The translations under genes were made by a program, and so were the position numbers. Below the pieces are notes generated by a model. That model searched no databases. It saw nothing but the letters and a program-made list of their open reading frames with translations, and was not told the DNA's origin. From NCBI GenBank assembly GCA_003550325.1, contig QKWP01000223.1:32164-96163 (forward strand): a stretch of DNA of 64,000 nucleotides, given 5' to 3'. The stretch comes from Gigaspora rosea. Its lineage: Eukaryota > Glomeromycota > Glomeromycetes > Diversisporales > Gigasporaceae. Positions 1 to 12,563 of this stretch are shown piece by piece (position 1 is the stretch's first letter; each line of letters begins with the position of its first letter).

Positions 1-371
1 TAGTGAATTGACTCGACAAAAAAATCATTGCTCGATGATTGACCAAAAAAAATTTTGCTTAATCGATCAAAAATCAATTATATAACTTGATCGAGTATGA
101 TCGATCAAGCATATAATTTATAAGCTCGAGTATATATAATCGATCAATTATCAGGCCAATAATTGATCAATTATATCTTATTTACTAAAAAAATCTAAAA
201 ATAATAATATATTCTATAAAATTTTCTTGATCGATCAAATTCAACTATCTGATCGATCAAACATTATTGATCAATAATTGACCTACTTTTGATTGAGTCT
301 ACAAAATCATGCTCGACTATTGACTCAACTCGATCAATAATCGATCATGATATAGTCGAGTTAATTCACTA
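1..371. mobile_element. Non-autonomous TIR element (hAT-like ends) with GATC-rich subterminal words
   Basis: The first 17 bases (TAGTGAATTGACTCGAC) match the reverse complement of 355-371 at 16 of 17 positions, so this is a terminal-inverted-repeat element. Between the ends the words TCGATCAA and TTGATCGA recur in both orientations. No coding capacity is visible. The left flank lies outside the window, so the target duplication cannot be tested. The TAG...CTA ends resemble the other hAT-like elements here, but that assignment is inferred. Confidence 0.7.
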
Positions 372-479
372 GTTCATAGGAACACTACCAAGATCAGATT
401 ACCATATTTACTTGAAATAACGCACAGGGGTGAAATTACAAATTTCAGCCTAAATTAAGCTTAATTCGGGCCGAACCTC

Positions 480-1210
480 AAAATATTGCACCTGTGTGTT
501 ATTACACATAAATACGGTAGATCTTTTGTGTCGCAATTTTGTTTTTTTTTATTTTGTTTTTTATTTTCGTTTCATTTTTTGTTTTCGGTTCGTTTTTTTT
601 GTTTTTATTTGTTTTTTTCAATTTTTTTTATTTATTTATTTTTTTTATTATTTTATTTTATTTTTATTTTATTTTTATTTCGGCACTTTACAAGAAAACA
701 AAAAACTTTTGAAACCTTGCACATGCCAACTATGACTTCTGAAACTTTCAAGAACATACCACTGATTTCCCCAGCAATTTCTAAATTTTTGGGAATGCTT
801 CTTTAGAGAAATGGGCACAAGTTTTCGCAAGTATTGCAAGTTTTTTGCAAAAGAAATTATCCAAGTAGCAATTTATCTCGATGAGAATCAGTTAAAGTCT
901 GCTGTAGATAATAGGTGCAGACAAATTATAAAGATCATGTAAGTTTTTGCAAGTTCTTGCAAGGTTTCACTTTATTTATTTTTTTCGTTTCGTGTTTTTT
1001 GGTTTTGTTTTTTTTTGGTTTATTTTTAAAATTTTTTTATTAATTTATTTTATTTCAGCACTTTGAAAGAACAGAACCCTTACTTTCTGGCACTTTACAA
1101 GAAAACCAACCCAGACTTTTTTGGCACTTCGCGACTTTTTTGGCATTTTGCAAGAACCTTTCGCAATTTCTGAATTTGCAAGAATGCAAACTCTTCAGAG
1201 AAATGAAGAT
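480..1210 (+). repeat. T-rich dispersed repeat, copy 1 (partial)
   Basis: T-rich blocks alternate with phrases such as 'cactttacaagaaaac' and 'tctttagagaaatgggca'. The same order of phrases recurs at about 6410-7000, so these are two copies of one dispersed repeat. Open frames here are F/L-rich low-complexity translations of the T runs and are not genes. The tail segment seen at 7190-7440 is missing in this copy. Confidence 0.7.
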
Positions 1211-1415
1211 ATTTTTATTTTACTTTATATATATATCTTATTTTTTATTTTATATGTTATTATCTATTTTTATTTTTTATTCTTTTTTATGTTATAGTTA
1301 ATTTTATATTTATAATATTATTATTTTGATTTTATTTATTAATATATATTTTTTTGTTTGTCTTAATAGATAGGATTTATCTATACTAAATTTAGTACAT
1401 TGTACTAGATTTAGT

Positions 1416-1491
1416 ATATGGGGGTGAGTCAGTAGAAAAGGGACAAATTTATTAGATAAATTTGTCCCTTTTCTACTGACTCACCCCATAT
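1416..1491. mobile_element. TIR-only palindrome (GGGGTGAGTCAGTAG family)
   Basis: This near-perfect 76-base palindrome has arms that read GGGGTGAGTCAGTAGAAAAG outward from each end. The same arms occur at 2043-2121 and as the ends of the 252-base element at 60606-60857. It is probably a deletion derivative consisting of two terminal repeats and almost no interior. Confidence 0.8.
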
Positions 1492-2042
1492 GATTAAACT
1501 TGTTATCTATTAATTTTTAGAATTAACTACTTAATTAAATATTTTTTAATAATATTTTAACTTATGGGCTACTTGTTTTAAAAAACTCATAGCTTTACAT
1601 AGCTTTTTAAATTTTATACATTTTTTTTTAAATTCGCATTTGCTAGTTTAACCTAGTTTTTAGCACATTTACTAGTAATTTTACAAAATATTTTTGATTA
1701 TAAAAAATTTTTTTACTAAATATATTTATTTATACTATTAATAAAATTATAAATATAAGTTAGTTAGTATTAATTATAAAAATTTTTTTAAGATTAGACT
1801 AATATATAAGAAATAATCTAAAGTTAAAACTTTTGCTAGTAAATACTATATCACTAATATTTCCAATTTATATATAAAAATTAGATGTAATTTTTTTAAA
1901 ATTTAAAGTAATATAATTTGAGATATACTAATTTGGTATTAAAAAAAATTTTGTAATTGAAATTAGATAATAAATATTTATAATTTTGATTAAGAATTTA
2001 GAAAATTTAATCAACAAAAATTTTTTAAACTCTGGTTAAACT

Positions 2043-2121
2043 CATATGGGGGTGAGTCAGTAGAAAAGGAACAAATTTATCTAATAAATTTGTCCCTTTT
2101 CTACTGACTCACCCCCATATG
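2043..2121. mobile_element. TIR-only palindrome (GGGGTGAGTCAGTAG family), second copy
   Basis: This 79-base near-perfect palindrome begins CATATGGGGGTGAGTCAG and ends with its complement. It is almost identical to 1416-1491, and both lie inside the same 1.16 kb element. Confidence 0.8.
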
Positions 2122-3115
2122 GCTTACTATGTAAAGTAATAATTTGTAAAAATTTTTAATAAAAGCTTATACTATAAGTAATAATTATTATAATATAACT
2201 AATAATAAAATTTTTTTATAACAAGCCTATACAATTTTTTATTTATTAAAACTTTTAATTTGCCAAATATATTAATAAATTATAATTATAATTAACTTTA
2301 CAAATGTACCAAATCTAGTACATTTGAAATTACAAAAAATACAAGACATAAAAAAAATTTTTTTATAAAAATTTTATTATTAATTTAAAAAAAAAATACT
2401 GCTAAACAATTTTTGAATACTTATTAGATTTTTGTATATAAAAAAAATTAAACTATTAATTTTTTTAAATTTTTAATGCATTTTTTAAAATGTACTAAAT
2501 CTAGTACAAAAGAGTAAATCCAATTCATTAATATAATTAATACTTTAATTTTGTCAAAGTTTAATCAATCAAATTAGTTTGAATTAGTTTAGTATTATGA
2601 ATATCACAGCGATTTTATTCTAATATTTTATTGCATAAAAATATTTACTTTTATTAAGTTTTATGTCATAACAAAAAAAATTCCTTGCAAAATTATGTTA
2701 TAATTTTCGAATTATTCTAAAATAATTTGAAATGTTTTATAAAATATGCGTTCTGAATTATTTTAAGTTTATTGAAAACATGCGAAATATTTTGCATAAT
2801 GTTTATTTTTCAGCCCTTAAATTTTTATACTTAATATCATCTTTTAAATAATTTAATATACTGAACTTTAAATTTACAGGTTTTTACTCTATAGAATTTT
2901 ATATGTATTTAATTAATGCGAAACATTTTGAACTATTTTTAAATGTTTCTATACTGATTTAATTTTATTAGAAGATATACTTATTAAATAAATAATCATT
3001 AGATTTATCAAAGCGTGAAATTATATGAACATGATCATTTGTTTCAGAAGATGGCAGGTTATCAGAAATTAAATATGGAAAGTATTGATAGGATCACTTT
3101 TTTGTAGGTCTACAG

Positions 3116-3832
3116 AACATTATTTAGAAATTATTTAATATTATTTTGTGTTTTTGAATATTACTTAATATTTTTGCAATATTTCAAAATTTATATTTCG
3201 AAATATTTCGAAATGTTTTCAAAACATTTCGAAAACATTTTCGAAATATTTCAAAATTTTTTTCGAAATATTTCGAAATATAAATTTTGAAATATTTTGC
3301 ACATATAAATTTGCTAATATAATAGTAAAAAAAATTCAATATGTTTAGAATCTATACCAAATTACTTTTGGAACTTTAAATAAGTTTATTGTTTTATTTA
3401 TTTTATTTTATTCTAATAATTTCAAAATAATTTAAAAATATTCAGAATACTAAAAATATTTAAAGAGTCAAAACAAGCTTACTTTATACTTATTTTAGAT
3501 TTAAATAATTTCGAATTATTGTGAATTATTTTAAAATAGGTTGAAATATTTTAAATATATTTAGAATTCAAATACAGATTTTACTTTTATGATAATTAAT
3601 TAATGCTATTCATTTCACAACTATGTGAATATTATTAAACTATTCGAACTTTTAAATATTATAAACTATGCAATATATAATTCATTATTAACATTTATAC
3701 TTTATTAATTTTAGTGATATAAATATTTATAAAGCAATTGTTATTGATAGAATGCATTATTTAGATTTGAGATTATTTAAACATCAAATTAATTTTATAT
3801 GCAGTTTATTAAAAAAAATATTGAGCTTCAAT
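3116..3832. other. AT-rich stretch without recognisable gene, containing a perfect hairpin
   Basis: No supported ORF is seen. The stretch holds a perfect inverted repeat with 31-base arms at 3183-3213 and 3261-3291, made of repeated TTTCGAAATA words. The rest is low-complexity AT sequence. Confidence 0.6.
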
Positions 3833-4420
3833 TCTGGATACTATTAATAATAGATTAGATAATATTCCAAGATTTTCAAAACTTAAAATTTTTAAAAATA
3901 ATATTCAATTACTTGCTAGAATTACTGCAAATAAGTATTATAACCTTATAAAGGTTATAATATTTGTTTTGGACAACCTGGATATAGACAAAATAAGTTA
4001 TTAAAGCTTTATGAAAATTGGAATAATATGTATCTATTAAGTTGATATGAAGAATTCACTGATAATAACTTAAAAGATTTTGAGGTATGTAAATAATTTT
4101 ACAACTTTGCAAATATTTTAGAATTATTTAAAAAATTTAAATTAAATAATTTTATTATTGAATATTAATATAGTTTTATTTTATTTAGAATCTAATAATA
4201 AATTGGGCTCAACAATATATTAAACTTTTTAAAACAAATTTTGCTTCTAAATTAAAGTTTTCAAAATTACATTTATAAACCTATCATACTATTGATTTAA
4301 TTAAAAAATATGATTATTTGAATGGATTTTCTACTAAAACTTATGAAAGTTTTCATAAAAATTTTGTTAAAACACCATATTATTTAAGTAATAAACAATA
4401 TCAGCAAATTTATAGTAGTG
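3833..4420 (+). pseudogene. Plavaka-like transposase fragment (central/C-terminal), with an intron
   Basis: The translation from 3834 is continuous for about 40 residues (contains FSKLKIFKNNIQLLA, then NKYYNLIKV). It resumes in other frames as GQPGYRQNKLLKLYENWNNM, FTDNNLKDFE, NWAQQYIKLF and STKTYESFHKNFVKTPYYLS. These phrases resemble the transposase of Plavaka-type elements (CACTA-related), where motifs such as 'TYESLHK..VK.PYR.SNK' recur in fungal copies; this is from memory of the family. A canonical GT-AG intron of 104 bases (4085-4188, gtatgt...tttag) fits between FTDNNLKDFE and NLIINWAQ. Two stops and at least one frameshift show it is dead. The fragment stops at about 4418, where CTTTCAAAG-type repeat sequence begins. 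A later part of the same protein appears at 21598-21921. Confidence 0.6.
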
Positions 4421-4530
4421 CAATCTTTTGAAAGATTTTGTGAACCTGCAAAATCTTTCAAAGATTTCGCATATGCAATATATTTCGAAATATTTCAGGT
4501 TTCAAAATATTTCAAAAATGTTTTTGAAAG
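4421..4530. repeat. CTTTCGAAAG-type repeat fragment
   Basis: Short inverted words (CTTTTGAAAG, AAATATTTCG) resemble the larger repeats at 21150-21500 and 63170-63530. It directly abuts the end of the Plavaka-like fragment. Confidence 0.45.
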
Positions 4531-4630
4531 TGAATTTGAAATATTTTTTAGTGGACTAGCTGGATCAGTAGATATATAATCTGGGTCATACCAAGAATGC
4601 AATGGACTATATTTTTGAAATACTTCAAAT

Positions 4631-6321
4631 TAGAGCTCTAATGGACCCAGACTGAGGCCGGACTTTAGGCAAGACTGAGTCCAGTTCAAATTTCAAACTG
4701 GACTCAAACTCAAACTATTTTACAACTCAGTTCAGTCTGAGTCTAAATATCAAACTTTTGGCTTGGTTTGAGTCCAGTTTGAGTCCAGTTCGAAAGTTTG
4801 AGTCTGGTCTGAAAGTCTGATACTTAATCCAATGTGCATAAGATAGTGTTGATGCCATGAACAAAGTTATGGGCATCCTTACCAGGAATGTAAGTGTATG
4901 GTTTTACTGGCATCTAAATTGAAGGCAAAATTTAAAGCTGATTGGTGTATATTTTTTCTCATGATCATTACCTGTTTTATGTAACATAAAATTTCTAATT
5001 TTAGAGAGAGGTTAAAGCGAAGTGAAATTTAGTTAGAAGGTTTATATATTTATATATCAAGAATGTAAAGGTTTATGCAGTATATAGATTATGTATTAAC
5101 TTCCACTCTAACCCAACCAACAATTTTATGTATAAAACTTATTGTAAATTGGTTATAAGATAATTATATATTGCAAAAATTCATTTTTCTTTAATAAATG
5201 ATAATCAGATATCATTTGTAATACTTCATTATTATAATCAATGGCTTGCTATTTAAAGTAAAATCGGGTTTAAACTTTTATTAAAAAATGATTCATAATA
5301 CCAGTATGATTATATAAAATGTGAGAGAGATAGTTCTATTCAACTTTTTTGATGCACTATGTTGATGATTTTTATTTATTCACAATTACAATATACCAGT
5401 ACAATCACATGAAATATGTGAGAGATGGTTTTTAATTAATGTTTTTGGGCATGGCCTATGCTGATTTTCACAGAATCCTTATTTTGCAGAAGTAATAGTT
5501 TTCATTAATTCATTTTTGAAAGAAGTCAACATTTTTACATATACTATAATGTCATAAGTCGATTTTGCAATATGATGTAAACAGACATTATATCTAAATT
5601 TATAGTTCATTTGTTTAAATGTTTTAATTTGTTACCTGCATATTACGACATTTTAGATCATTTAAACTTTATAATAGTAGTTACTATGATATTCTAGAAA
5701 TCCATAACATTTTTGATCATCTATATAATTGGTGATATATGGCCAGTTTATTTGCATGCGAATATTCTATAATTGTGTTATTATAATAGTTTTCTTAAAA
5801 TGAATTAATAAAAAAAATCATTATTCCTACCAAACTAGAATTTTATATAATCATACTTATTTTATAATGGCCTCAAGTCAGTATTAACTGCAATAATTAA
5901 TAAAATAAAAATATATTAATTTTCAAAAATGATCTATAGTATAACCGGGTTAAACTTAATTGCGAAAAAGTAAAAATTGCAATAAAATCATATAAAATAG
6001 GGGTTTTTTTAAGTTTTATTCACACATTTTGTGGAATATATATTTATAATCCATGGTTACTTACGAATCAAATGGGCTTGAACTTTTTTTTTTGTTTTTT
6101 TTTTTAAAATTAGATAGCTAATCCTGAACCTGGACAGGTTCACAAACTTCAACCCGGACTCGGACCAAACCCATAATCATGTTTGAGTCTGGTTCGAGTT
6201 TGGTACTTTAGGTTCAGGTTTAAGTTCAGGTTCGAAATTTTCAAAATTTATGTTTCGAGTCTGGATTTGAGTCCAGGTTCAGCTAGCCCTGACCAGACAC
6301 AAACCAGACTTCAGAGCCCTA
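4631..6321. mobile_element. hAT-like non-autonomous element with GAGTCCAGTT subterminal words
   Basis: An exact 8-base duplication, CTTCAAAT, flanks the element (4623-4630, 6322-6329). The ends are TAGAGCTCT and, inverted, TAGGGCTCT. About 200 bases inside each end are built of diverged copies of GAGTCCAGTTTGAG and GGTTCAGG in both orientations. The centre (about 4830-6100) is AT-rich with no supported ORF. The 8-base duplication and TAG-type ends fit the hAT superfamily. Mobilisation in trans is inferred. Confidence 0.8.
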
Positions 6322-6409
6322 CTTCAAATATATTAAAATTAATTTCAAATTTGTATTATAAGATCAGATTAAATCTTTTGTTTATAAATTAGATCTTCTA
6401 TTTACATTG

Positions 6410-7440
6410 TTCATTTTGTTTTTTTTTTATTTTCAGTTTGGTTTTTTTATTTTCAGTTTTTTTTTTGTTTTCACTTTTTTTTGATTTCATTTTGTTTTTC
6501 TTTTTATTTATTTATTTTTAATTTTTTTCGTATTTTACAAAAACACTAGCCCTTTGCAAAAAAACCAACAACTTTTTGGCGCTTTGCGCATGACTACTCA
6601 GACTTCTGAAACTTTGCAAGAACATACAACGAATTTTCTTAGCAATTTCTAAATTTCCAGGAACACTTCTTTAGAGAAATGGGCATAAGTTTTCGCAAGT
6701 TTTCACAAGTTTTTGAAGTTTTTGCAAGTTCTTACAAGGTTTTACTTCATTTATTTTTTTGTTTTATGTTTTTTGTTTTTGTTTTTTTTTGTTTTATTTT
6801 TTATTAATTTATTTTATTTCGACATTTTGTGAGAACTGAACCCTTACTTTCTAGCACTTTGCAAGACAACCAACCCAGACTTTTCAGTACTTTGCAACTT
6901 TTTTGGCATTTTGCAAAAACATTAACCCAGCTTTTGCAATTTTTGAATTTGCAAGGACACGAACTCTTATTTCAGAGAAATAAAAATTTGGGGATTTATT
7001 TATTTTTTTTTATTAGTTTGTTTATATTTTTTGTTTTTTTGTTTGTTTTTTTTTATTTATTTTTTTAATTTTTAATTTAATTTATTTATTTTTGACTTTT
7101 TCAAAACTTTGCGACTTTTCTAGCACTTTACAAAATTTCTCTGGCAATTTGCAAGAACACCAATACTTTTAAGCAATAGTTTTTTTTTATTTTTTTCACT
7201 TTTTTACTATTTTTAGGAAGTATTTAGAAAAAGAAAGCCAAACGAAGATATAGCCAAACCAAAAAAAAATAGCCAAAGCGAAGACAATAGAAAACAAAGA
7301 AGTGAAGTGAAGATAATAGCTAACTATAGGATGAATGAAAATATGTATATAGAGCTAGTTTTTTGTATATAATAATAGAATTAGATGCGAAGAAGTGCGA
7401 AAGTAGTTAAAATAATATATAATAATATAAAAATAATACT
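6410..7440 (+). repeat. T-rich dispersed repeat, copy 2 (most complete)
   Basis: This copy matches 480-1210 over its first 570 bases. It then carries a tail (7190-7440) with 'tttaggaagtatttag', 'gctaacta', 'gagctagtttttt' and 'gaagtgcgaaagta'. The same tail occurs inverted at the end of the window (63770-64000). Open frames are low-complexity translations only. Confidence 0.7.
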
Positions 7441-7497
7441 GTAAAGAATATATAATAATTAAAATATAATATATAATGTAATATATATAATATAAGA

Positions 7498-7668
7498 TTT
7501 AGGCTGCAAATAAGTATTTAGGTTTACTTAGATATACATCTGAGTTTTTATTCTTAGCATTAGATTTAAAAAAATGATATTTCTTTCAGTATTGTAAAAA
7601 GTTTCTATTAAATTTAATAAAGATAAAAGCAAGGTCTCACCTTAACATTTAAAAAAAATATATATAAT
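7498..7668 (+). mobile_element. 5'-truncated LINE 3' tail (same family as 8859-21136)
   Basis: The sequence from 'attagattt' through 'gtaaaaagtttctattaaat', 'aataaagataaaagcaagg' and 'tctcacc' to an A run matches the 3' end of the LINE at 21030-21130. It has no ORF. This is a short, 5'-truncated insertion of the same retroposon family. Flanking AT repeats make the target duplication uncertain. Confidence 0.75.
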
Positions 7669-7711
7669 ATATAATAATAATAAATAAAAATATAATAATA
7701 AATAAAAATAT

Positions 7712-8830
7712 CATTTTTTTTATTCAAAACTCTTTCTGACAATCCCTCATACCAAATTTTCCAAGAACTCCGATCTACAAAAACTCTATAGTTAATATAA
7801 CTATACGCAACAAAACTTCACCAAAGCTGCTATCGAGTACAAAGTCCACTCACTGGATGTTCTGCTCCTGAAATAGATATGAAAAAGATTTGCAGACTTT
7901 TAAGCGAAACACCTTGGCAGGTTTTGCTACTATCGAGCAAAGACGTAGTAGAGAAACTCTGGAGCTTTGTCAAGTCCTATGGATATGAAAATTGAAGTAG
8001 AGGCTTGGTTAGATATATTATTCTATATAGTGTAACTCTGTCAAAGTTCTTTAAGTTTGGTACTCCTTTCTTACGCCCCTTTGGTCTTTTCGAAATTTCA
8101 AAAAAGTGGGCATTTTTGTTTACCCCTCCAAAAGATCAGCAGTGTTTATTCCTTCCAAATCGGGAATGCACCTACCAAATCGGAATCAAGTTATGAGTGA
8201 AATCGGGTCTTTGAAGATAAACAGTGAACACCACGTGAGGTTTTTTGGAGTAGACTTCGAAATAAAATTTCTTTCTAGAACGTTCTATTAGGCGTAGTTT
8301 CTTTTCTTTTTTCTTTTCTCAATATGTATATATAATACTTAGCGAGGCGTTTTCTTGCGCAGTATTATATAATTTTTATCATCGGGCACAGGCGTAAACA
8401 GTGCTATCATAGCCGCTTACTTTGTGCTTTCTTTTGCTTTCTTTGCATTTTATTTTTTTATTACTTTGGCTTTTCATTTAGGTTGCATAGATTTCCCACA
8501 TTTTATTTTTCCTTTTATTTTTCTTTATACCTTTTTGTTTTCTGGTAGAATCCTGCTACTCGAGAAGTTAGAAGAAAAGGGTTAGAAAGAAGGTGGTTAT
8601 GACAGGCGGCAAACTCCAATTAGTAATTCAGATACTCTAATTCTATTGAGAAGAGGAGGTCTGATGAGAGAATTGTTTGATATAGCAGGTCACATTTAAG
8701 GATCTTTAAGACACCTGGGTGGGTCGCACTTTAGTATTTGTACCTCAAAGTAGGTAATCATGTTGTACAGGCATTACATAATTGATAAAATAAAAGCTGC
8801 GGCATGACTGCTGAATTCTAAAAAAAAAAA
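7712..8830 (+). mobile_element. Poly(A)-ended retroposon-like segment, unclassified
   Basis: This stretch has a more balanced base composition than its surroundings and ends with 'ataaaagctgcggcatgac', then an A-rich tail at 8821. One phrase near 7830-7990 (CRLLSETPWQVLLLSSKD) could be a coding remnant, but I do not recognise it. Later frames (8005-8291) look random. A 5'-truncated LINE or SINE-like retroposon is the simplest reading. The boundaries are approximate. Confidence 0.4.
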
Positions 8831-8945
8831 TAAAAATAAAAATATAAAATTTAATAATAAAAAAAAACTCTCTCTGTTTATCACTTGTACACAAACTTTA
8901 TCCAACTTTTTTGCTCAAAAAATCTCTATAACTTAGAAATTTATT

Positions 8946-9171
8946 GTCGCGGCTGAAGCTGAAATGGCTGAAGCTGGAAATTAGAGGTCTCAATTTAAAA
9001 CTATAAGACCTGCTAAAATCCAATTATACTCTTTTATTATAAACCCTAACCCTAAATTCTAATCTAACTATAAAAAAAAATCGTACAAAATGTATTCCAA
9101 AATTTTTTGTAAATTTCATATTAAAATATTTAAAATTTCCAGCTTCAGCCATTTCCAGCTTCAGCCACGAC
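8946..9171. mobile_element. 226-base TIR element (GTCGYGGCTGAAGCT ends)
   Basis: The ends are inverted copies of GTCGCGGCTGAAGCT / GTCGTGGCTGAAGCT, followed by GAAATGGCTGAAGCTGGAAA. The 7-base ATTTATT flanks both sides (8939-8945, 9172-9178). The interior is non-coding and includes a short AAACCCTAACCCTAAA telomere-like run. It sits in what is probably the LINE 5' region. Confidence 0.75.
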
Positions 9172-9986
9172 ATTTATTAAGTAAACCTATTTTTATTTTC
9201 AAAAAATCTTGATCTACGCACAATTTTACATATAATAGCTAAGTTTCAAACAAATAATAGCTAAACTTAACAAGAAAATTTACTTGTTGGTCTTTGGGCC
9301 TTCCAAACTGGTTTTTTTTAAGTTTCTCTAAAACCACCTTTTAACCTTTTTCTACAAACCTAGAAAAAGTTTTAAACCAAAATTTTCTCTTCAAAACAAG
9401 CTATAATAAATTATTATAGCTTTAAAATTAACAAAGTTATTTTAAAATTTGTTTCAACTCTATCAACTTTTACTATGTCTCTTTTTTTACTTTTTACCTT
9501 AAAAAATACTTAAATTCGTTTTTTGTGTAACTTTTTACTGTGTAACCCACATTTCATAGGCTCAAAATTTTAGTGGTCCTCTTATAATTACACTAAATCA
9601 AATTAATTATTACAAAATTTACACAAATTTAAAGTTTTACAAATTAGTATTTATTTAATTTGTACAAGGTAACCTTTCTGCACCAACCATATTAGAGCTA
9701 CACAAAGTAACCTTGTACTATACCAGCCATACTAGCCACACCAGCTATAGTTACACAAGCCACATTATTATGTTATTAAAACTACAAGCCCTTTTATTAG
9801 TGCAACGTTATACAAAATAATTTTTACCTCATTGTGAAGCTCTCTTTACTCTCCATTAATCTACTCTAATTATATAATCCAATACTCTCTTTATAATTAA
9901 TAATTTTTAAATTTATTTTACTTTATCTTGTTTTCTTTATCACTTTTACATTCTATATACTTTTTCACTACAAAACTTATTTCAAT

Positions 9987-12563
9987 ATGCCAACATTAAC
10001 TCAACAAGACCCAGATACCGCTGATCTTGATTACTTTTATACTCATCATGCACAAAGATTTGGTATTGCTCTCTTTGAAGATGAACAAGAAAATAACTTA
10101 AAAGCAATTCTTCCAAACCAGGAACCAACTACTTGTCACACTAGAACTACTAAAACTAATAAAGCAACACACTTCTTTCATGCTCCTTCAACAACTTCAG
10201 TAGTTACATGCTTATACCATAAATATTATACAAAATTTATTTCAGTCCAAAACAATACCTATCAACCTCACAAAAAATTTACTCAAATTGCAATGGGAAA
10301 AAAACAAAATAGCAAAACTGTTAAACTTATTAACCAAATTTCTCAAACTCCTGACAATATTCTACCTTCACCTACACCTCAACTATGCCAACACACATGC
10401 TCTAAATGTTCTAAATCAATTACCTGCAGAGTTTATAACAATAAATTGACAAAAAAGTTTATTATACAAATTGTGCTACTTTATTATCAGCATCCTCTTC
10501 TTCTCTTTTAACTACTTCTTCTTTAAATATCTCATCTACTATTTCTCATCTTGAAGATCCCAGGAAAAACTTGACTCCAATTTTTCAAAATTTACAAAAT
10601 ACCTCACAATCATCCCAAGGAGATCCCCAAACAACAACCTTCAATTCACTGATTTATACTACCTCTTTAGATATATTAACATCCACTTCCTCAACCAATC
10701 TACTGTTCTTTCTACCCAATCTTTAGCAAAGCCACTATCTAATATTAATACAAATAAAACTTTTCAAACTTCTCAAATCCAACTATCTGTTAAACACACA
10801 TATTCTAGTAAATTAAAATCTCTAACTAATCCTCTTTTTTCAACTCTTGGTCCACTTACTTCAACTGAAGATTTACAAGTATCTTCAATGGATATAGATA
10901 ATACCTCTGGTAACCCTACTGATACTACTTTTAACAATAATACTAGCATCCAACTAATTCAGAAGAACCAATTCAACCTAAACGTGATACATCTAATGAT
11001 TTTGATTGGTTTTAACACTATCCAATTACTAGTAAAATGGAAAACAATACAACATTTAATACTCTTGGACATCAATTTTTCAACTTCATTAAACCCCTTT
11101 TAATTGATTTTGCTCCTGGCAAAATTGTTAAATCCTCTTCTAAAAATAATAATAACAAAAATCAAAAAGAATTCAGACATCCCTTTAAATACTTAATGGC
11201 ATCACTAGCTGGAAAACGGTCTAAATTTCTTCTTGATCTAATTCTTGAAGCAAATCCCTCACTTGACAAAAATTCTATAATTTCTTTTTGCATTATCCTT
11301 GATACTTTTAAATCTCTATTTCTTCAGTTTACAACTAAACTCTTTACTCAACTTAATTACAAAAAAATCTTATTATCTTTAAGCTCTATTCCTCCTTATA
11401 GTATCCGTAACCATAACCAAGTTGCTTTGAACCTTGATCATATACACCTATTTCTTCAAAATAAATATCAAATTATTTATGCCCAAAAGTTTATTGATGA
11501 ACTTAATATTAAACCTATTCGCTTCAAAATTCACTATGCATTCAGTGAGAATACACCTAACAAATCTCTTTTTCAAATCCAAAATGATGACAAATATAAT
11601 ATTAATGTAGCTCTCAATATTCCTAAACAATTTTCTCAAAACTTTAGAATTCCTTCCCTTAAACCCTTTATACAAGATTTTAATAAATGGTTTGATTCCT
11701 TCATCCCAACTTATGCTAGACAATTTACTAACTTATTAGAAACTACAACAAAAAAAATATACAATCAAATCAATCTTGAAGTTGCTATGACACTAGCTAC
11801 TGAATGTAAAAAACTTCTACCATCCTCTTTTGATTTTCCTGAAATTACCTCACTCAGTGAACGAAGAGAAGCAGTAGCTAAAGCTACTCTCTACCATATT
11901 CATTCCTGCAATGCAAATGAACATGCATATGAAATTCTTAAAATTAATATATCAAACCCAGAATTTGCCAACCAACACACCTATCAAAATATTTATCAAC
12001 ACTACTATAAGGAATCTTTTAACCTATATCCAGCACCTACACCATCCTCTAGTTCCCCCAAACAATTTAAATCTATTATTCACCCTACTTTGGACTATGC
12101 AATCATTGAAAAAAATGGAACTTGACCTGCTACCTTCTCTAAACCATTTCCAGCTCAAACTTTCTCAGATCTTGCAAATGAAGCTGTTAACTTCTATAAG
12201 CTCAATAATAATGCTGAATCAAATATCAAACGAAATACATTCTACTTTTATTCATACTTTAATGAATATCTTAAAGCTGCTGCCAAAAATGATAATATAT
12301 ATAACCTTTCTTATGATGAATCTATACACAAACTCCTTAAACAAACTATAGCTCCCTCATTTATTGGTAGGATTATTTTCTATTTTGAAATTCTCAAAAA
12401 CCCTAGACAAACCTTTGCCCAAATTCGTACTCAATTTACCAAAAACCATTTACCACATGCAGAGCAACTTATTATTAATCATTACAATATCATTAAACCA
12501 AACTTTACAAATGCTCTTTTTTATAACCCATTATCAAATATTAACGAAACACAAAAGCTTTAA
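9987..12563 (+). pseudogene. LINE ORF1 (decayed)
   Basis: The frame starts at ATG 9987 (MPTLTQQDPDTADLDYF) and runs to 10511, then continues through shifts in other frames. From 11037 to the TAA at 12561-12563 it is one frame broken only by a TGA at 12123-12125. The first third is S/T/N/Q-rich and has a Cys/His cluster near 10385-10425 (CQHTCSKCSKSITC). The second part, about 500 codons from 11037, looks like a normal folded protein (contains AGKRSKFLLDLILEANPSLD). I do not recognise a named domain. Its position upstream of the endonuclease/RT ORF implies an ORF1 role in binding element RNA, which is inference from LINE organisation. At least two frameshifts and one stop make it non-functional. 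Whether both halves were one protein or two is not settled. Confidence 0.55.

Larger units (their letters stand above)
1369..2527. mobile_element. 1.16 kb TIR element with TTAATA target duplication
   Basis: The element is flanked by TTAATA at 1363-1368 and 2528-2533. The inverted copy of the host repeat, at 45742-45755, has a single uninterrupted TTAATA at the same point, which is an empty site. The ends share GGATTTA and a TACTARATTTAGTACATT block in inverted orientation. The interior is extremely AT-rich and non-coding, with two TIR-only palindromes (1416-1491, 2043-2121). The superfamily is not determined. Confidence 0.75.
1240..3115 (+). repeat. Dispersed repeat, copy A (interrupted by the 1369-2527 insertion)
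   Basis: Segments 1240-1368 and 2528-3115 match, in inverse orientation and the same order, segments at 45850-45742, 43655-43480, 41558-41225 and about 41046-40980. The two copies differ by many point changes, and each carries insertions the other lacks. They therefore serve as filled and empty sites for each other. No convincing ORF is seen in this copy. Confidence 0.75.

Noticed and set aside
486..806. Open frames of 79-106 codons
   Set aside because: Phe/Leu-rich translations of poly(T) blocks in a dispersed repeat; they shift freely between frames.
6829..7068. 79-codon open frame
   Set aside because: Falls in the second copy of the same T-rich repeat, and the other copy does not keep the frame.
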